A DNA stretch of 64,000 bases from an uncultured Faecalibacterium sp. (lineage in GTDB: Bacteria; Bacillota; Clostridia; Oscillospirales; Ruminococcaceae): the NCBI GenBank assembly GCA_934525325.1, contig CAKSZE010000002.1:6755-70754 (forward strand), written 5' to 3'. This document shows, piece after piece, positions 24,523 through 32,713 of the stretch (position 1 is its first letter; each line of letters opens with the position of its first letter). Both the position numbers and the translations under genes were made by a program. A model generated the notes under the pieces. That model had not been told where the DNA came from. It was given only the letters and a program-made list of their open reading frames with translations, and ran no database searches.

Positions 24523-25818
24523 ATGCGAGTTTGTTTTTATACCTTGGGCTGCAAGGTCAACCTGAACGAGACCGGCGCGCTGGAACAGCTGTTCCGCGCC
24601 AACGGCTTTACCATTGCGCAGGAAGGCGAAGCAGCGGACGTGTTCATCGTGAACAGCTGCACCGTGACCAACTTCGGCGACCAGAAGAGCCGCAAGTGGC
24701 TGCGCCGCAAAAAGCGCGAGAATCCGGGTGCGGTGACGGTGCTGACCGGCTGCTACCCGCAGGCCTTCCCGGAGGAGGCCGCGCAGTTCATGGAAGCCGA
24801 CCTTGTGTGCGGCAACGGCGACCGCAAGGCCATCTTGGAGAATGTGCAAAAGCTGCTGGACGGCCACGAGCGCATCGTGGCCATTGCCCCGCATCAGCGC
24901 GGCGAGCAGTTCGAGGAGCTGCCGGTGGAGCGGTTCGAGACCCACACCCGCGCTTTTATCAAGGTAGAGGACGGCTGCAACCGGCAGTGCGCCTACTGCG
25001 TCATCCCCCGCGCCCGCGGGCCGGTGCGCAGCCGCGCCGAGGAGAGCATTCTGGCCGAGCTGCACCAGCTGGCCGCTGCCGGTTACCGCGAGGTGGTGCT
25101 CAGCGCCATCTCCCTGCCCAGCTACGGGCTGGACACCGGCACGAACCTCGTGGAGCTGGTGGAAAAGTGTGCACAGGTGCCGGGCATCGAGCGCATCCGT
25201 CTGGGCAGCCTTGACCCCGATATGCTCACCCCGGAGTTCATCTCCCGGCTGGCGGCGGTGGACAAGCTTTGCCCCCAGTTCCACCTGAGTTTGCAGAGCG
25301 GCTGCACCGCCACCCTGCGCCGGATGCGCCGGGTGTACACCGCACAGGAGTACGCACAGGTGGTGGAGCAGATCCGCGCCGCCTACGGCAGCCGCCCGGT
25401 CAGCTTTACCACCGACTGCATCTGCGGCTTCCCCGGCGAGACGGCGGAGGACTTTGAGGAGAGCTGTGAATTTTTGAAGAAGATCGGCTTTGTCAAAGTG
25501 CATGTGTTCCCCTACTCCCGCCGCAGCGGCACCCCGGCTTATGATTTCCCGGATCAGATCCACGAGCGGGAAAAGCAGGAGCGCAGCCGCCGCATGAACG
25601 CCGTAGCCGAGCAGGTGCGCTGCGAGGCACTGGCTGCCTTTGAGGGCACCGAGGACGAGGTGTTGTTGGAAACGCCCCTGTCCGGTACCCTGTTCACCGG
25701 CTACACCCGGCTGTACATCCCGGTGGTGGTCTCTGCCCCCGGCTGCGAGAGCGGGCAGATCGTGCGGGTAAAGCTGGGCCGCTACGATGGCGAGCGGGTG
25801 CGTGCAGCACTTTGCTGA
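24523..25818 (+). CDS. mtaB: tRNA t6A37 methylthiotransferase MtaB
   Basis: A 431-residue radical-SAM enzyme that adds a methylthio group to t6A at position 37 of certain tRNAs. The N-terminal MTTase domain has three cluster Cys (TLGCKVN, NSCTVTN, TGCYPQ). The radical-SAM CX3CX2C motif is CNRQCAYC. The C-terminal TRAM domain (about residue 365 on) has a beta-rich LLETPLSGTLFTGYTRLYIP. The order of the domains and the Cys spacing match MtaB/YqeV better than MiaB. The ATG at 24523 fits the family N-terminus. It is transcribed alone. Confidence 0.94.
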   Translation: MRVCFYTLGCKVNLNETGALEQLFRANGFTIAQEGEAADVFIVNSCTVTNFGDQKSRKWLRRKKRENPGAVTVLTGCYPQAFPEEAAQFMEADLVCGNGDRKAILENVQKLLDGHERIVAIAPHQRGEQFEELPVERFETHTRAFIKVEDGCNRQCAYCVIPRARGPVRSRAEESILAELHQLAAAGYREVVLSAISLPSYGLDTGTNLVELVEKCAQVPGIERIRLGSLDPDMLTPEFISRLAAVDKLCPQFHLSLQSGCTATLRRMRRVYTAQEYAQVVEQIRAAYGSRPVSFTTDCICGFPGETAEDFEESCEFLKKIGFVKVHVFPYSRRSGTPAYDFPDQIHEREKQERSRRMNAVAEQVRCEALAAFEGTEDEVLLETPLSGTLFTGYTRLYIPVVVSAPGCESGQIVRVKLGRYDGERVRAALC

Positions 25819-25927
25819 AAATTTTTCATTTTACTTGTACATTCTGTGCATCCGCATGAATACAATAAATTTTTAACGATTTTTGTATTTTGCCCTTTCC
25901 ATACGCACGTCTTTATGTTAAAATGAA

Positions 25928-26040
25928 GATGGATTTATCGGGTCCGGCGTGCTGTAAGCAACCAGCACGGTACCATCCGCGCCCGTATAGCGCCGTTTTT
26001 ATGCCCTGCACACAGGGCAGGCGGCTCCGTTTTTGGCTGT
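25928..26040 (+). promoter_or_regulatory. Structured leader before the [FeFe] hydrogenase gene, unassigned
   Basis: The first domain has an outer pair GATGG (25928) with CCATC (25973) and an inner stem CGTGCTG (25948) with CAGCACG (25963). The second has GCCG (25992) with CGGC (26022) around TGCCCTG (26002) with CAGGGCA (26013). A TCCGTTTTT tract follows before the ribosome site. It looks like an aptamer plus terminator arrangement but matches no riboswitch I know. Confidence 0.5.
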
Positions 26041-26062
26041 TTCTGAACAAGGAGAGATTGGA

Positions 26063-27616
26063 ATGAGTTTCAGAGGAATCAATACTACGGTCATCCAGAT
26101 CCGCCGTCAGGTGTTTACCGAGGTCGCCCGCATGGCTTACGCCAACGTCAAGGGCGAGCAGGCCAACCACCTGATGCGCAAGATCCCCTATACCATCATC
26201 CCCGGCGAGGAGGGCAAGCTGCGCAAGGACATCTTCCTGGAGCGTGCCATCGTTGAGGAGCGCGTGCGTCTGGCTATGGGTCTGCCCACCCGCCGCATGG
26301 ACGAGCACAACAGCGTAGTCTCCGGTCTGGAGGATGCCTCCATCGCCGATAAGTACTATGATCCCCCGCTGGTCAACGTGATCAAGTTCGCCTGCAACCG
26401 CTGCCCCGAAAAGCTGGTCAAGGTGTCTGACCTGTGTCAGGGCTGCCTTGCACACCCCTGTATGGAAGTGTGCCCCAAGAAGGCCATTACTTGGGAGAGC
26501 GGCCGTTCCACCATCGATCAGGACAAGTGCATCAAGTGCGGCCGCTGCGTCACCGTCTGCCCCTACAATGCCATTGTCAAGACCGAGCGTCCCTGCGCCG
26601 CTGCCTGCGGTATGGGTGCGATCCACTCTGACGAGCTGGGCCGTGCCGAGATCGATTACAGCAAGTGCGTATCCTGCGGTCAGTGTCTGGTGAACTGCCC
26701 CTTCGGTGCCATTGCCGATAAGGGTCAGATCTATCAGCTCATTCAGGGCTTCAACCGCGGCGACCGCATCTATGCGCTGGTCGCTCCCGCCTTTATCAAC
26801 CAGTTCCCCTCTCTGGCTTCTACCGGCAAGCTGAAGTCTGCCCTGAAGGCCATCGGCTTCTGCGATGTGGTGGAGGTTGCCATCGGTGCCGACCTGTGCA
26901 CCGTGGACGAGGCACACGACTTTCTGGAGGAAGTGCCCGAGAAGCTGGACTTCATGGCTACCTCCTGCTGCCCGGCATGGAGCATGATGGCAAAGACCGC
27001 CTTCCCCGGCCTTGCCAAGAACATCTCCATGACCATGACCCCCATGGTGTTCACCGCCCGCATGATGAAGCAGGCCGACCCCGAGGCCCGTATGTGCTTC
27101 ATCGGACCCTGCGCCGCCAAGAAGCTGGAGGCCTCCCGCCGCACCGTCCGCTCCGACGTGGACTTTGTGCTGACCTTTGAGGAGCTGGCAGGTATCATTG
27201 AAGCCAAGGATCTGGATCTGGACAATCTGGAAGTAGATCCCGCCGAGATGGATCTGTGCTACGCTTCTGCTGCCGGCCGCGGCTTTGCACAGTCCGGCGG
27301 CGTTGCCAAGGCCGTTGCCGACAAGATCAAGGAATGGCGTCCCGACATGGAGGTGAAGATCGCCTCCGCACAGGGTCTGGCCGACTGCAAGAAGCTGCTG
27401 ATGCTGGCCAAGGCCGGTAAGTACAACGGCTACCTGCTGGAGGGCATGGGCTGTCCCGGCGGCTGCATCGGCGGTGCCGGCACCATTGCCGACCCCGTGC
27501 GCACCGCAGCTGTGCTGAACAAGTATGTGAAGGAGGCCGAGTTCACCGACCCCGAGCAGAGCGCTTTCATGTCCAACATCCATATGCTGAAGGACGACCC
27601 CAACTTTGAGGTCTGA
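26063..27616 (+). CDS. Monomeric [FeFe] hydrogenase (group B-like)
   Basis: A 517-residue enzyme that reduces protons to H2 with electrons from ferredoxin, disposing of reductant in fermentation. The N-terminal ferredoxin-like part has Cys sets at 125/128/133/137, 156/159/162/166 and 202/205/208/212, plus C178 and C182. The H-cluster motifs are L1 TSCCPAW (300-306), L2 FIGPCAAKK (346-354) and L3 EGMGCPGGCIGG (460-471). The L1 Ala and L2 Gly differ from the classical TSCCPGW and MPC forms and point to the group B subclass. The maturases HydEFG are not in this window. The ATG at 26063 has AAGGAGA upstream. It is monocistronic and has a structured leader. Confidence 0.92.
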   Translation: MSFRGINTTVIQIRRQVFTEVARMAYANVKGEQANHLMRKIPYTIIPGEEGKLRKDIFLERAIVEERVRLAMGLPTRRMDEHNSVVSGLEDASIADKYYDPPLVNVIKFACNRCPEKLVKVSDLCQGCLAHPCMEVCPKKAITWESGRSTIDQDKCIKCGRCVTVCPYNAIVKTERPCAAACGMGAIHSDELGRAEIDYSKCVSCGQCLVNCPFGAIADKGQIYQLIQGFNRGDRIYALVAPAFINQFPSLASTGKLKSALKAIGFCDVVEVAIGADLCTVDEAHDFLEEVPEKLDFMATSCCPAWSMMAKTAFPGLAKNISMTMTPMVFTARMMKQADPEARMCFIGPCAAKKLEASRRTVRSDVDFVLTFEELAGIIEAKDLDLDNLEVDPAEMDLCYASAAGRGFAQSGGVAKAVADKIKEWRPDMEVKIASAQGLADCKKLLMLAKAGKYNGYLLEGMGCPGGCIGGAGTIADPVRTAAVLNKYVKEAEFTDPEQSAFMSNIHMLKDDPNFEV

Positions 27617-27637
27617 GCCGCTATAACGTAACCCCCC

Positions 27638-27672
27638 AAAAGGACGCTGCATTGTTGCAGCGTCCTTTTTTA
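27638..27672 (+). terminator. Terminator after the hydrogenase gene
   Basis: AAGGACGCTGCA and TGCAGCGTCCTT around a short loop, followed by a run of T. Confidence 0.93.
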
Positions 27673-27733
27673 TCACACATGCTACATTTTGTGTTGGATT
27701 CGAAACATTTTTGTGAAAGGCTGCCAATGTGCA

Positions 27734-27762
27734 TTGACAAGGCCATCCGGGCATGTTATGTT
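27734..27762 (+). promoter_or_regulatory. Sigma-A promoter for the 157-aa secreted protein gene
   Basis: TTGACA, 17-nt spacer, TATGTT. A second TTGACA lies nearby at 27767, but I see no good -10 for it. Confidence 0.78.
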
Positions 27763-27842
27763 AGTATTGACAAATCAGTATCTTATGGGGCATCATATAC
27801 TCTGTTTCGCCATGCCGCAATTGCGGCAGAAAGGATAAAAAC

Positions 27843-28316
27843 ATGACTACCGCCTTAAAACGTACCGGCGCTGCCCTGCTGACGCTGCTGATGTTCTGTG
27901 TGCTCACGCTGGGCGCTTCTGCCGCCGCGAACACTCCCGTGGGGGTCAAATTCTGGAAGGAAAAGTCCGATAAGGAATCCATGGCCAACTCCGGCATTGA
28001 TTCCGACCGTGAGGCTACCCTTACCCGCCAGTCCAACGGCACCTACACCCTGGCGCTGCCCGTCAAGCAGGTGACCAAGCTTAATGTGACCGGCTGTCTG
28101 ACTGGCCTAACCATCGGCGATGTGACCTACACCGGCACCCTGACCGGCGAGATCGAAAAGGGCAATGGCATCCTGACCATCAAAAATCTGCCCGCCTCTG
28201 TGCTGACCGGCAGTGATGTGAACAAAGCGCTGACCGTGACCTGCAACATCCAGATGGATCTGAGCCTGCTGGGCGAGATCAACACCACCGCCCGGATGTG
28301 CATCTGGGCAAAATAA
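27843..28316 (+). CDS. Small secreted protein, function unknown
   Basis: A 157-residue exported protein. Residues 1-28 are a signal peptide (KRTGAALLTLLMFCVLTLGA) with a likely cut after ASA. The mature part is about 130 residues of beta-prone sequence with Thr-rich strands, resembling small immunoglobulin-like or NEAT-like folds, but I cannot assign a family. There is no cell-wall sorting signal or lipobox, so it is probably released. It has its own promoter and a bidirectional terminator shared with the small gene on the other strand. Confidence 0.83.
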   Translation: MTTALKRTGAALLTLLMFCVLTLGASAAANTPVGVKFWKEKSDKESMANSGIDSDREATLTRQSNGTYTLALPVKQVTKLNVTGCLTGLTIGDVTYTGTLTGEIEKGNGILTIKNLPASVLTGSDVNKALTVTCNIQMDLSLLGEINTTARMCIWAK

Positions 28317-28324
28317 GACGCACG

Positions 28325-28362
28325 ATAAAAAGCGCCGTTCCACCCGGGACGGCGCTTTTTGC
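28325..28362. terminator. Bidirectional terminator between convergent small genes
   Basis: AAAAAGCGCCGT and ACGGCGCTTTTT around a 10-nt loop, A-rich on one side and T-rich on the other. Confidence 0.9.
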
Positions 28363-28365
28363 TGT

Positions 28366-28572
28366 TCAGCAATCGATGTGCTTTTCCACAAAGTCGGTGG
28401 CCATCTTATCCAGCTGCATCACCGCATTTTCTGCACCTTTCATCACCTTGCGCACATTGCGGCGCATCTGGCGTTTGCTCTGGGTAGCCATCATGGCACC
28501 GGCAGCTCCAAGGGCTGCACCGGCGGCCATGCCCACCACCATGCCTGCGGCGGAATTTTCTCGCTGTTTCAT
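28366..28572 (-). CDS. Small Gly/Ala-helix protein, YtxH-like
   Basis: A 68-residue protein. Residues 9-30 form a Gly/Ala/Met-rich hydrophobic stretch (AAGMVVGMAAGAALGAAGAM) that could span the membrane. It is followed by a basic amphipathic segment (KRQMRRNVRKVMKGAENAV) and a short acidic end. This layout resembles YtxH-like stress proteins, but similarity is too weak to name it. The ATG at 28572 has GGAGAAA upstream. It is convergent with the secreted protein gene. Confidence 0.75.
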   Translation of the reverse strand: MKQRENSAAGMVVGMAAGAALGAAGAMMATQSKRQMRRNVRKVMKGAENAVMQLDKMATDFVEKHIDC

Positions 28573-28736
28573 CCTGAATTTCTCCTTTCAGCCTGTCATG
28601 ACAGGGCTTGCAGTGCTATTATTTCCGCAAAAGAATCTGGTATACGCTTTTTTTATGCAGCAATTTGTGGTATACTGTTGCATGATGCTTTTTACAGGCC
28701 GCTGCACGCGGCTTTTCAGCAAGGAGGTTTTCCTAT

Positions 28737-29585
28737 TTGCAAAAACCCGTTGAACCAAAAAAGATCCTTTGCATCCACGACCTGTCCGGCGTGGGCCGGT
28801 GCAGCCTTGCGGTGATCCTGCCTGTACTGTCGGTCATGGGCTTCCAGCCGGTGGCGCTGCCTACGGTGGTGCTCTCCACCCACACCGGTGGCCTTGGCAC
28901 CCCCGCCCGGCTGGACGGCAGTGCCTACGGCATGGCCGCACTGGAGCACTATCAGGCACTGGAACTGCAATTTGATTGTATCTATACCGGCTATCTGGGC
29001 GGCGAAGCACAGGTAGCGCTGGCTGAAAAAGCCTTTGCCCTGTGGCCTGCCGCCTACAAGGTGGTGGACCCTGTGATGGGCGATAACGGCAAAGCCTATT
29101 CCACCGTTACCCCGGCACTGATCGAGCGCATCCGCAATCTGTGCCGCGCGGCAGACCTGATCCTGCCCAACTATACCGAGGCACAGCTGCTTTTGCAGCA
29201 GCAGCCGGTCACCGAGGAGCTGGACGATGCCGCCGCTCAAACGCTGGCAGATGCTTTGCAGCCGCTGGCCCCCAACGCGGTGGTCACCGGCCTGCCGCTG
29301 GGCAAGTACATCGGCTGTGCCGGTACCGGTGCAGACCGCTTCGTCATCAAAAAGCTGCATATCAGCCGCAGCTTCCCCGGCACGGGGGATCTGTACGGTG
29401 CTGTGCTCATCGGCTCGCTGCTGCAGGGCAACGCCCTGAGCGCCGCCGCCGATAACGCCGCAGAGTTTGTTTCGCTGGCCATTCAGGGCACACCCTATAC
29501 GCAGGACACCCGCTTCGGCGTGTGGTTCGAGTCGCTGCTGCCCCGCCTGTGCCCCCTGCGGGAGGAACCGGAGGGCATTTTATGA
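28737..29585 (+). CDS. pdxY: Pyridoxal/pyridoxamine kinase (PdxY-like)
   Basis: A 282-residue ribokinase-fold enzyme expected to phosphorylate pyridoxal or pyridoxamine, in vitamin B6 salvage. The N-terminus has ILCIHDLSGVGRCSL, where S18 and G19-type contacts bind B6, then LPTVVLSTHTGG. The ATP/anion hole region has SFPGTGDLYGAVLIG (GTGD, catalytic Asp). Length is normal. The start is TTG at 28737, with AAGGAGG 9 nt upstream; no ATG fits the family N-terminus. Its stop overlaps the trmL ATG by 4 nt (ATGA), so the two are translationally coupled. Confidence 0.9.
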   Translation: MQKPVEPKKILCIHDLSGVGRCSLAVILPVLSVMGFQPVALPTVVLSTHTGGLGTPARLDGSAYGMAALEHYQALELQFDCIYTGYLGGEAQVALAEKAFALWPAAYKVVDPVMGDNGKAYSTVTPALIERIRNLCRAADLILPNYTEAQLLLQQQPVTEELDDAAAQTLADALQPLAPNAVVTGLPLGKYIGCAGTGADRFVIKKLHISRSFPGTGDLYGAVLIGSLLQGNALSAAADNAAEFVSLAIQGTPYTQDTRFGVWFESLLPRLCPLREEPEGIL

Positions 29586-30088
29586 TGGACAAGCCGACTT
29601 TGAATATCGTTCTGGTAGAGCCCCGCATCCCCCAGAACACCGGCAACGTGGCGCGCACCTGTGCCTGCACCGCCTGCCGTCTGCATCTGGTAGGCCCCAT
29701 GGGCTTTGCCATCGACGACAAAAAGCTCAAACACGCCGGGCTGGACTACTGGCACTATCTGGACATTACCTACTACGACGGCCTTGCGGACTTTTTTGCC
29801 CGCAACAACGGCCCCTACTACTACTTTACCACCAAGGCACCCCAGCGCTACACCGATGTACAGTACCCGGACGGGGCTTATCTGGTGTTTGGCCGCGAGG
29901 ATGCCGGTCTGCCGGAAGCGCTGCTTGCGGAAAATCAGGAGCACTGCATCCGCATGCCCATGCGGGACACCTGCCGCAGCCTGAACCTTTCCAACAGCGT
30001 GGCAGTGGGCGTGTACGAGGTGCTGCGGCAGTGGGATTTCCCGGAGCTGCTGGACCACGGCCACCTACGAGATTATGAATGGAAATGA
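29582..30088 (+). CDS. trmL: tRNA (cytidine(34)-2'-O)-methyltransferase TrmL
   Basis: A 168-residue SPOUT enzyme that methylates the 2'-OH of the wobble base in some leucine tRNAs using SAM. Motifs are IVLVEPRIPQNTGNVARTC, GPMGFAIDDKKLKHAGLDYW, VFGREDAGLP and MRDTCRSLNLSNSVAVGVYE, the last forming the knot. Either of two adjacent ATGs (29582, 29585) may start it; the first overlaps the kinase stop. The degV gene follows 8 nt downstream. Confidence 0.95.
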   Translation: MMDKPTLNIVLVEPRIPQNTGNVARTCACTACRLHLVGPMGFAIDDKKLKHAGLDYWHYLDITYYDGLADFFARNNGPYYYFTTKAPQRYTDVQYPDGAYLVFGREDAGLPEALLAENQEHCIRMPMRDTCRSLNLSNSVAVGVYEVLRQWDFPELLDHGHLRDYEWK

Positions 30089-30096
30089 GGGACACT

Positions 30097-30969
30097 ATGA
30101 GCAAGATCGCAATTCTGACCGATTCCTCCTGCGATATCCCGCAGGAGATGGCCGAAAAATACGGCATTGATATCATGAGCTTCCACATCCTGCTGGACGA
30201 TGTGGACTATGTTGAGCGTGTGGACTGCACCAACACCGAATTCTACGATAAGATGCGCGCGGCAAAGGGTGTGCCCTCCACCGCCGCCATCACGCCTATC
30301 CAGTTCTGTGAAAAATACTGTCAGTATGTGGACGAGGGCTACACGGATGTCATCCATGTGCCTATCAATAAATCCGGCTCCTCCACCTACAACAATGCCC
30401 TGATGGCGCAGGGTATGCTGCGGGAGGAGCGCCCGGAGCATCATCTGAACATCCATCTGCTGGACCCTCACACCTATTCTATGGTGTTCGGCTGGTATCT
30501 GTGCGAGATGGCACGCAAGCTGCAGAACGGCGCAGAGATCCGCCACGTCATCCACGAGTTTGAGCGGCAGATGAACTGCATGGAGATCGTGCTGGGGCCT
30601 TACAGCCTGAAGCAGATGAAAAAGAGCGGCCGCATCTCTGCCGCCGCAGCCGTCATGGGCGAGCTGATGGGCATCCGCCCCATCATTACCCTGATCGACG
30701 GCAAGACCAAGGTGGAGGCCAAGGTGCGCGGCGATGACAAGGTCGTGCCCGCCATGGTGGATCTGTGCCAGAAGCGCGCCGGGGATGTGGAGGACTTTGA
30801 GTATATGATCGGCCACACCAACATCCCGCAGGCCGCAGATCTGGAAAAGGCCTGCCGCAAGGCCTTTGGCAAGCCGCCGCTGGCCGTGTTCGAGCTGGGC
30901 GGTGTGGTCTCTGCCAACACCGGCCCTGACACTGTGGCGCTGGTTTACACCGGCCACCCCAGAGGGTAA
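30097..30969 (+). CDS. DegV family fatty-acid-binding protein
   Basis: A 290-residue cytosolic protein of the DegV/FakB family. FakB proteins hold a fatty acid while the kinase FakA phosphorylates it. Motifs are ILTDSSCDIP at the N-terminus, PSTAAITPIQF, NKSGSSTYNNA and a C-terminal GGVVSANTGPDTVALVYTG. No FakA gene is in the window, although PlsX and PlsY, which use acyl-phosphate, are. The ATG at 30097 has GAGG upstream. It is the last gene of the kinase-trmL-degV run. Confidence 0.93.
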   Translation: MSKIAILTDSSCDIPQEMAEKYGIDIMSFHILLDDVDYVERVDCTNTEFYDKMRAAKGVPSTAAITPIQFCEKYCQYVDEGYTDVIHVPINKSGSSTYNNALMAQGMLREERPEHHLNIHLLDPHTYSMVFGWYLCEMARKLQNGAEIRHVIHEFERQMNCMEIVLGPYSLKQMKKSGRISAAAAVMGELMGIRPIITLIDGKTKVEAKVRGDDKVVPAMVDLCQKRAGDVEDFEYMIGHTNIPQAADLEKACRKAFGKPPLAVFELGGVVSANTGPDTVALVYTGHPRG

Positions 30970-30980
30970 AAACTATCCGA

Positions 30981-31071
30981 AATGGCCGCCGCTGCGCTCT
31001 GGCCATATTCAGCGGAATCATTATTTGAAATTTCGGAATACCGGAGCGTCTGCGGACGCTCCGGTATTCCA
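30981..31071 (+). repeat. Composite intergenic repeat, copy 4 (parts 1 and 2)
   Basis: Part 1 is AATGGCCGCCGCTGCGCTCT then GGCCATATTCAGCGGAA. Part 2 is a 16-nt-arm hairpin GGAATACCGGAGCGTC, TGCG, complement (31035-31070), followed by ATTTTT. Part 3 is not recognisable. It directly follows degV and could terminate it. Confidence 0.82.
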
Positions 31072-31129
31072 TTTTTATATGAATACGCCCAGAGCAGCGC
31101 GGAGGGCAGTTTCAATCCTCCTCTTCCCA

Positions 31130-31158
31130 TTGCATTCCATCCGATTTTGTGATATACT
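31130..31158 (+). promoter_or_regulatory. Sigma-A promoter for the queT transcript
   Basis: TTGCAT, 17-nt spacer, TATACT, ending about 38 nt before the riboswitch. Confidence 0.82.
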
Positions 31159-31195
31159 CCCTTCTGCTGTGCTTTTTTGTGCACAGTATCCTCAA

Positions 31196-31297
31196 AGAGC
31201 AACTTAGGATTTTAGGCTCCCCGGTGCCACTCGAGCGGTGCCGGGCAAAACCCACAGGAGCTGGCGGTTCCTGTGCGGTCAAAATCAAACCGCTGGA
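31196..31297 (+). ncRNA. preQ1-III riboswitch
   Basis: The region carries the hallmarks of the class III preQ1 aptamer: GAGC (31197) pairs with GCTC (31216) around AACTTAGGATTTTAG. A P2 stem with CCCGG and CCGGG arms follows, then GCAAAACCCA. A distal helix CAGGA/TCCTG leads to GCGGT/ACCGC. The last helix runs into CGCTGGAG, the ribosome site of queT, which suggests translational control. This class is known from Faecalibacterium-type bacteria in front of queT. Confidence 0.92.
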
Positions 31298-31305
31298 GTA
31301 TTATC

Positions 31306-31833
31306 ATGAATCAGAATTCTTCCGTCCGTAAGCTGGTGCACTGCGGTGTAGTGGCAGCGATCTATGTGGTGCTGTGTCTGGCATTGCAGCCCCTCTCCTA
31401 TGGTGCTGTGCAGGTGCGCGTGGCCGAGGCTCTGTGCCTGCTGCCCGTGTTCGGTGCCGAGTACATCGTGGGTGTTGTGCTGGGCTGCTTCCTTGCAAAC
31501 CTGCTGGGCTCCACCATCGTGGATGTGATCTTTGGCACGCTGGCTACCCTGCTGGCCTGCCTTGTCACCTACAAGCTGCGCAATGTGCGCTTCAAGGGTC
31601 TGGCCATTGCCGCCAGCCTGCCCCCGGTGCTGTTCAACGCCGTGATCATCGGCATTGAGATCGCAGTGATGTTCCCGGACCCCACGTCCAGCGCACCCAT
31701 CTGGCTGGCCTGCATCACCAACGGCATCTCGGTTGGCATCGGCGAGCTGATCAGCTGCACGGTGCTGGGCGTTGTGCTGGTAAAGCTGATCGAGAGCAAC
31801 GCCGCACTGCGCAAGGTGTTTGCGGCAGAATAA
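31306..31833 (+). CDS. queT: QueT family queuosine-precursor transporter
   Basis: A 175-residue ECF-type substrate-binding membrane component predicted to import a queuosine precursor. Five to six hydrophobic helices are visible. Family features are VAAIYVVLCLALQPLSYGAVQVRVAEALCLLP (quoted in part: LQPLSYGAVQVRVAEAL) and GANLLGSTIVDVIFGTLATLLA (read as NLLGSTIVDVIFGTLAT). The preQ1-III riboswitch directly upstream supports the substrate. The ATG at 31306 follows the ribosome site held by the riboswitch. The HAD gene follows 15 nt later. Confidence 0.95.
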   Translation: MNQNSSVRKLVHCGVVAAIYVVLCLALQPLSYGAVQVRVAEALCLLPVFGAEYIVGVVLGCFLANLLGSTIVDVIFGTLATLLACLVTYKLRNVRFKGLAIAASLPPVLFNAVIIGIEIAVMFPDPTSSAPIWLACITNGISVGIGELISCTVLGVVLVKLIESNAALRKVFAAE

Positions 31834-31848
31834 CACAAGGAGGTTTCC

Positions 31849-32499
31849 ATGCAGCCAAACGGTATGATCTTCTGGGACTGGAACGGTACCCTGATGGACG
31901 ATGTGGATTTTACCCACGATTGCCTGAACTGGATGCTGGAGACCCACGGCTACCCCCAGCGGTACGATCTGGCTGCCTACCGGGAGCTGTTCGGCTTTCC
32001 CATTGAGGACTACTACCGCTGCGCCGGGTTCGATTTTGCGCGACACCCTTACCCGGAGCTTGCCGCCCGCTTTATGGAGCATTACAACGCCGGTGTGCCC
32101 GGCTGCGCTGTAACGGCACACGCCGTTGACACCCTGCAAACGCTGGCCCGCATGGGCTGGCAGCAGGCTGTGCTTTCCGCCTCCCGCCGTGATTACCTGA
32201 TCGAGCAGGTATCCGCCCGGGGTCTGCAAGGCTTTTTTACCGAGTTGCTCGGCCTTGCGGACATTTACGGCGTAAGCAAGGTACAGCTTGGCACCGACTA
32301 TCTGCGCCGCACCGGCATCGCTCCTGCGGCCTGCGTGATGGTCGGCGACACCGACCACGATGCCGAGGTGGCTGCGGCCATCGGTGCAACCTGTGTGCTG
32401 TACACCGGCGGGCATCAGTCCCGCGCCCGGCTGGAAAAGGCCAGCCCCTACGTCATTGATGACCTTGCCCAGCTGCCCGCACTGCTGGAAACGATATAA
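31849..32499 (+). CDS. HAD family hydrolase (phosphoglycolate phosphatase-like)
   Basis: A 216-residue HAD phosphatase. Motif I is FWDWNGTLMDD (nucleophile D10-x-N variant DWNGT), motif II is VLSASRRD, and motif IV is MVGDTDHDAEVA. The cap is of the small alpha-helical type. The substrate is unknown; phosphoglycolate or a sugar/nucleotide phosphate is possible. It is cotranscribed with queT and therefore partly under the preQ1 riboswitch, which may hint at a queuosine-related substrate (inference). AAGGAGG precedes the ATG. A terminator follows. Confidence 0.88.
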   Translation: MQPNGMIFWDWNGTLMDDVDFTHDCLNWMLETHGYPQRYDLAAYRELFGFPIEDYYRCAGFDFARHPYPELAARFMEHYNAGVPGCAVTAHAVDTLQTLARMGWQQAVLSASRRDYLIEQVSARGLQGFFTELLGLADIYGVSKVQLGTDYLRRTGIAPAACVMVGDTDHDAEVAAAIGATCVLYTGGHQSRARLEKASPYVIDDLAQLPALLETI

Positions 32500-32504
32500 T
32501 ATTA

Positions 32505-32546
32505 GTGGCACAGAAACACCTGTCGGTGTTTCTGTGCCACTTTTTT
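32505..32546 (+). terminator. Terminator after the queT-HAD operon
   Basis: Perfect 16-nt arms GTGGCACAGAAACACC and complement around TGTC, followed by TTTTTT. Confidence 0.95.
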
Positions 32547-32604
32547 ACAGCCTGTTCGCGCAAAAATAAAAAAAGACCAGCACACAAACGTGTACTGGTC
32601 TTTT

Positions 32605-32680
32605 TGGTCGGAGCAGCGGGATTTGAACCCACGGCCTCCTCGTCCCGAACGAGGCGCGCTACCAACTGCGCTATGCCCCG
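32605..32680 (-). tRNA. tRNA-Pro(CGG)
   Basis: Minus-strand acceptor CGGGGCA pairs with TGCTCCG (one G-U), discriminator A, encoded CCA. The anticodon loop TTCGGGA gives CGG, reading CCG. Confidence 0.97.
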
Positions 32681-32713
32681 AAAATACCGCAGCCAGTTGA
32701 GACTGCGGTTTTC

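Noticed and set aside
25856-25890. Possible Rex-binding site upstream of the hydrogenase (TTTTTAACGA region)
   Set aside because: Only one half resembles TTAACAA; the other half does not match, so the palindrome is not supported.
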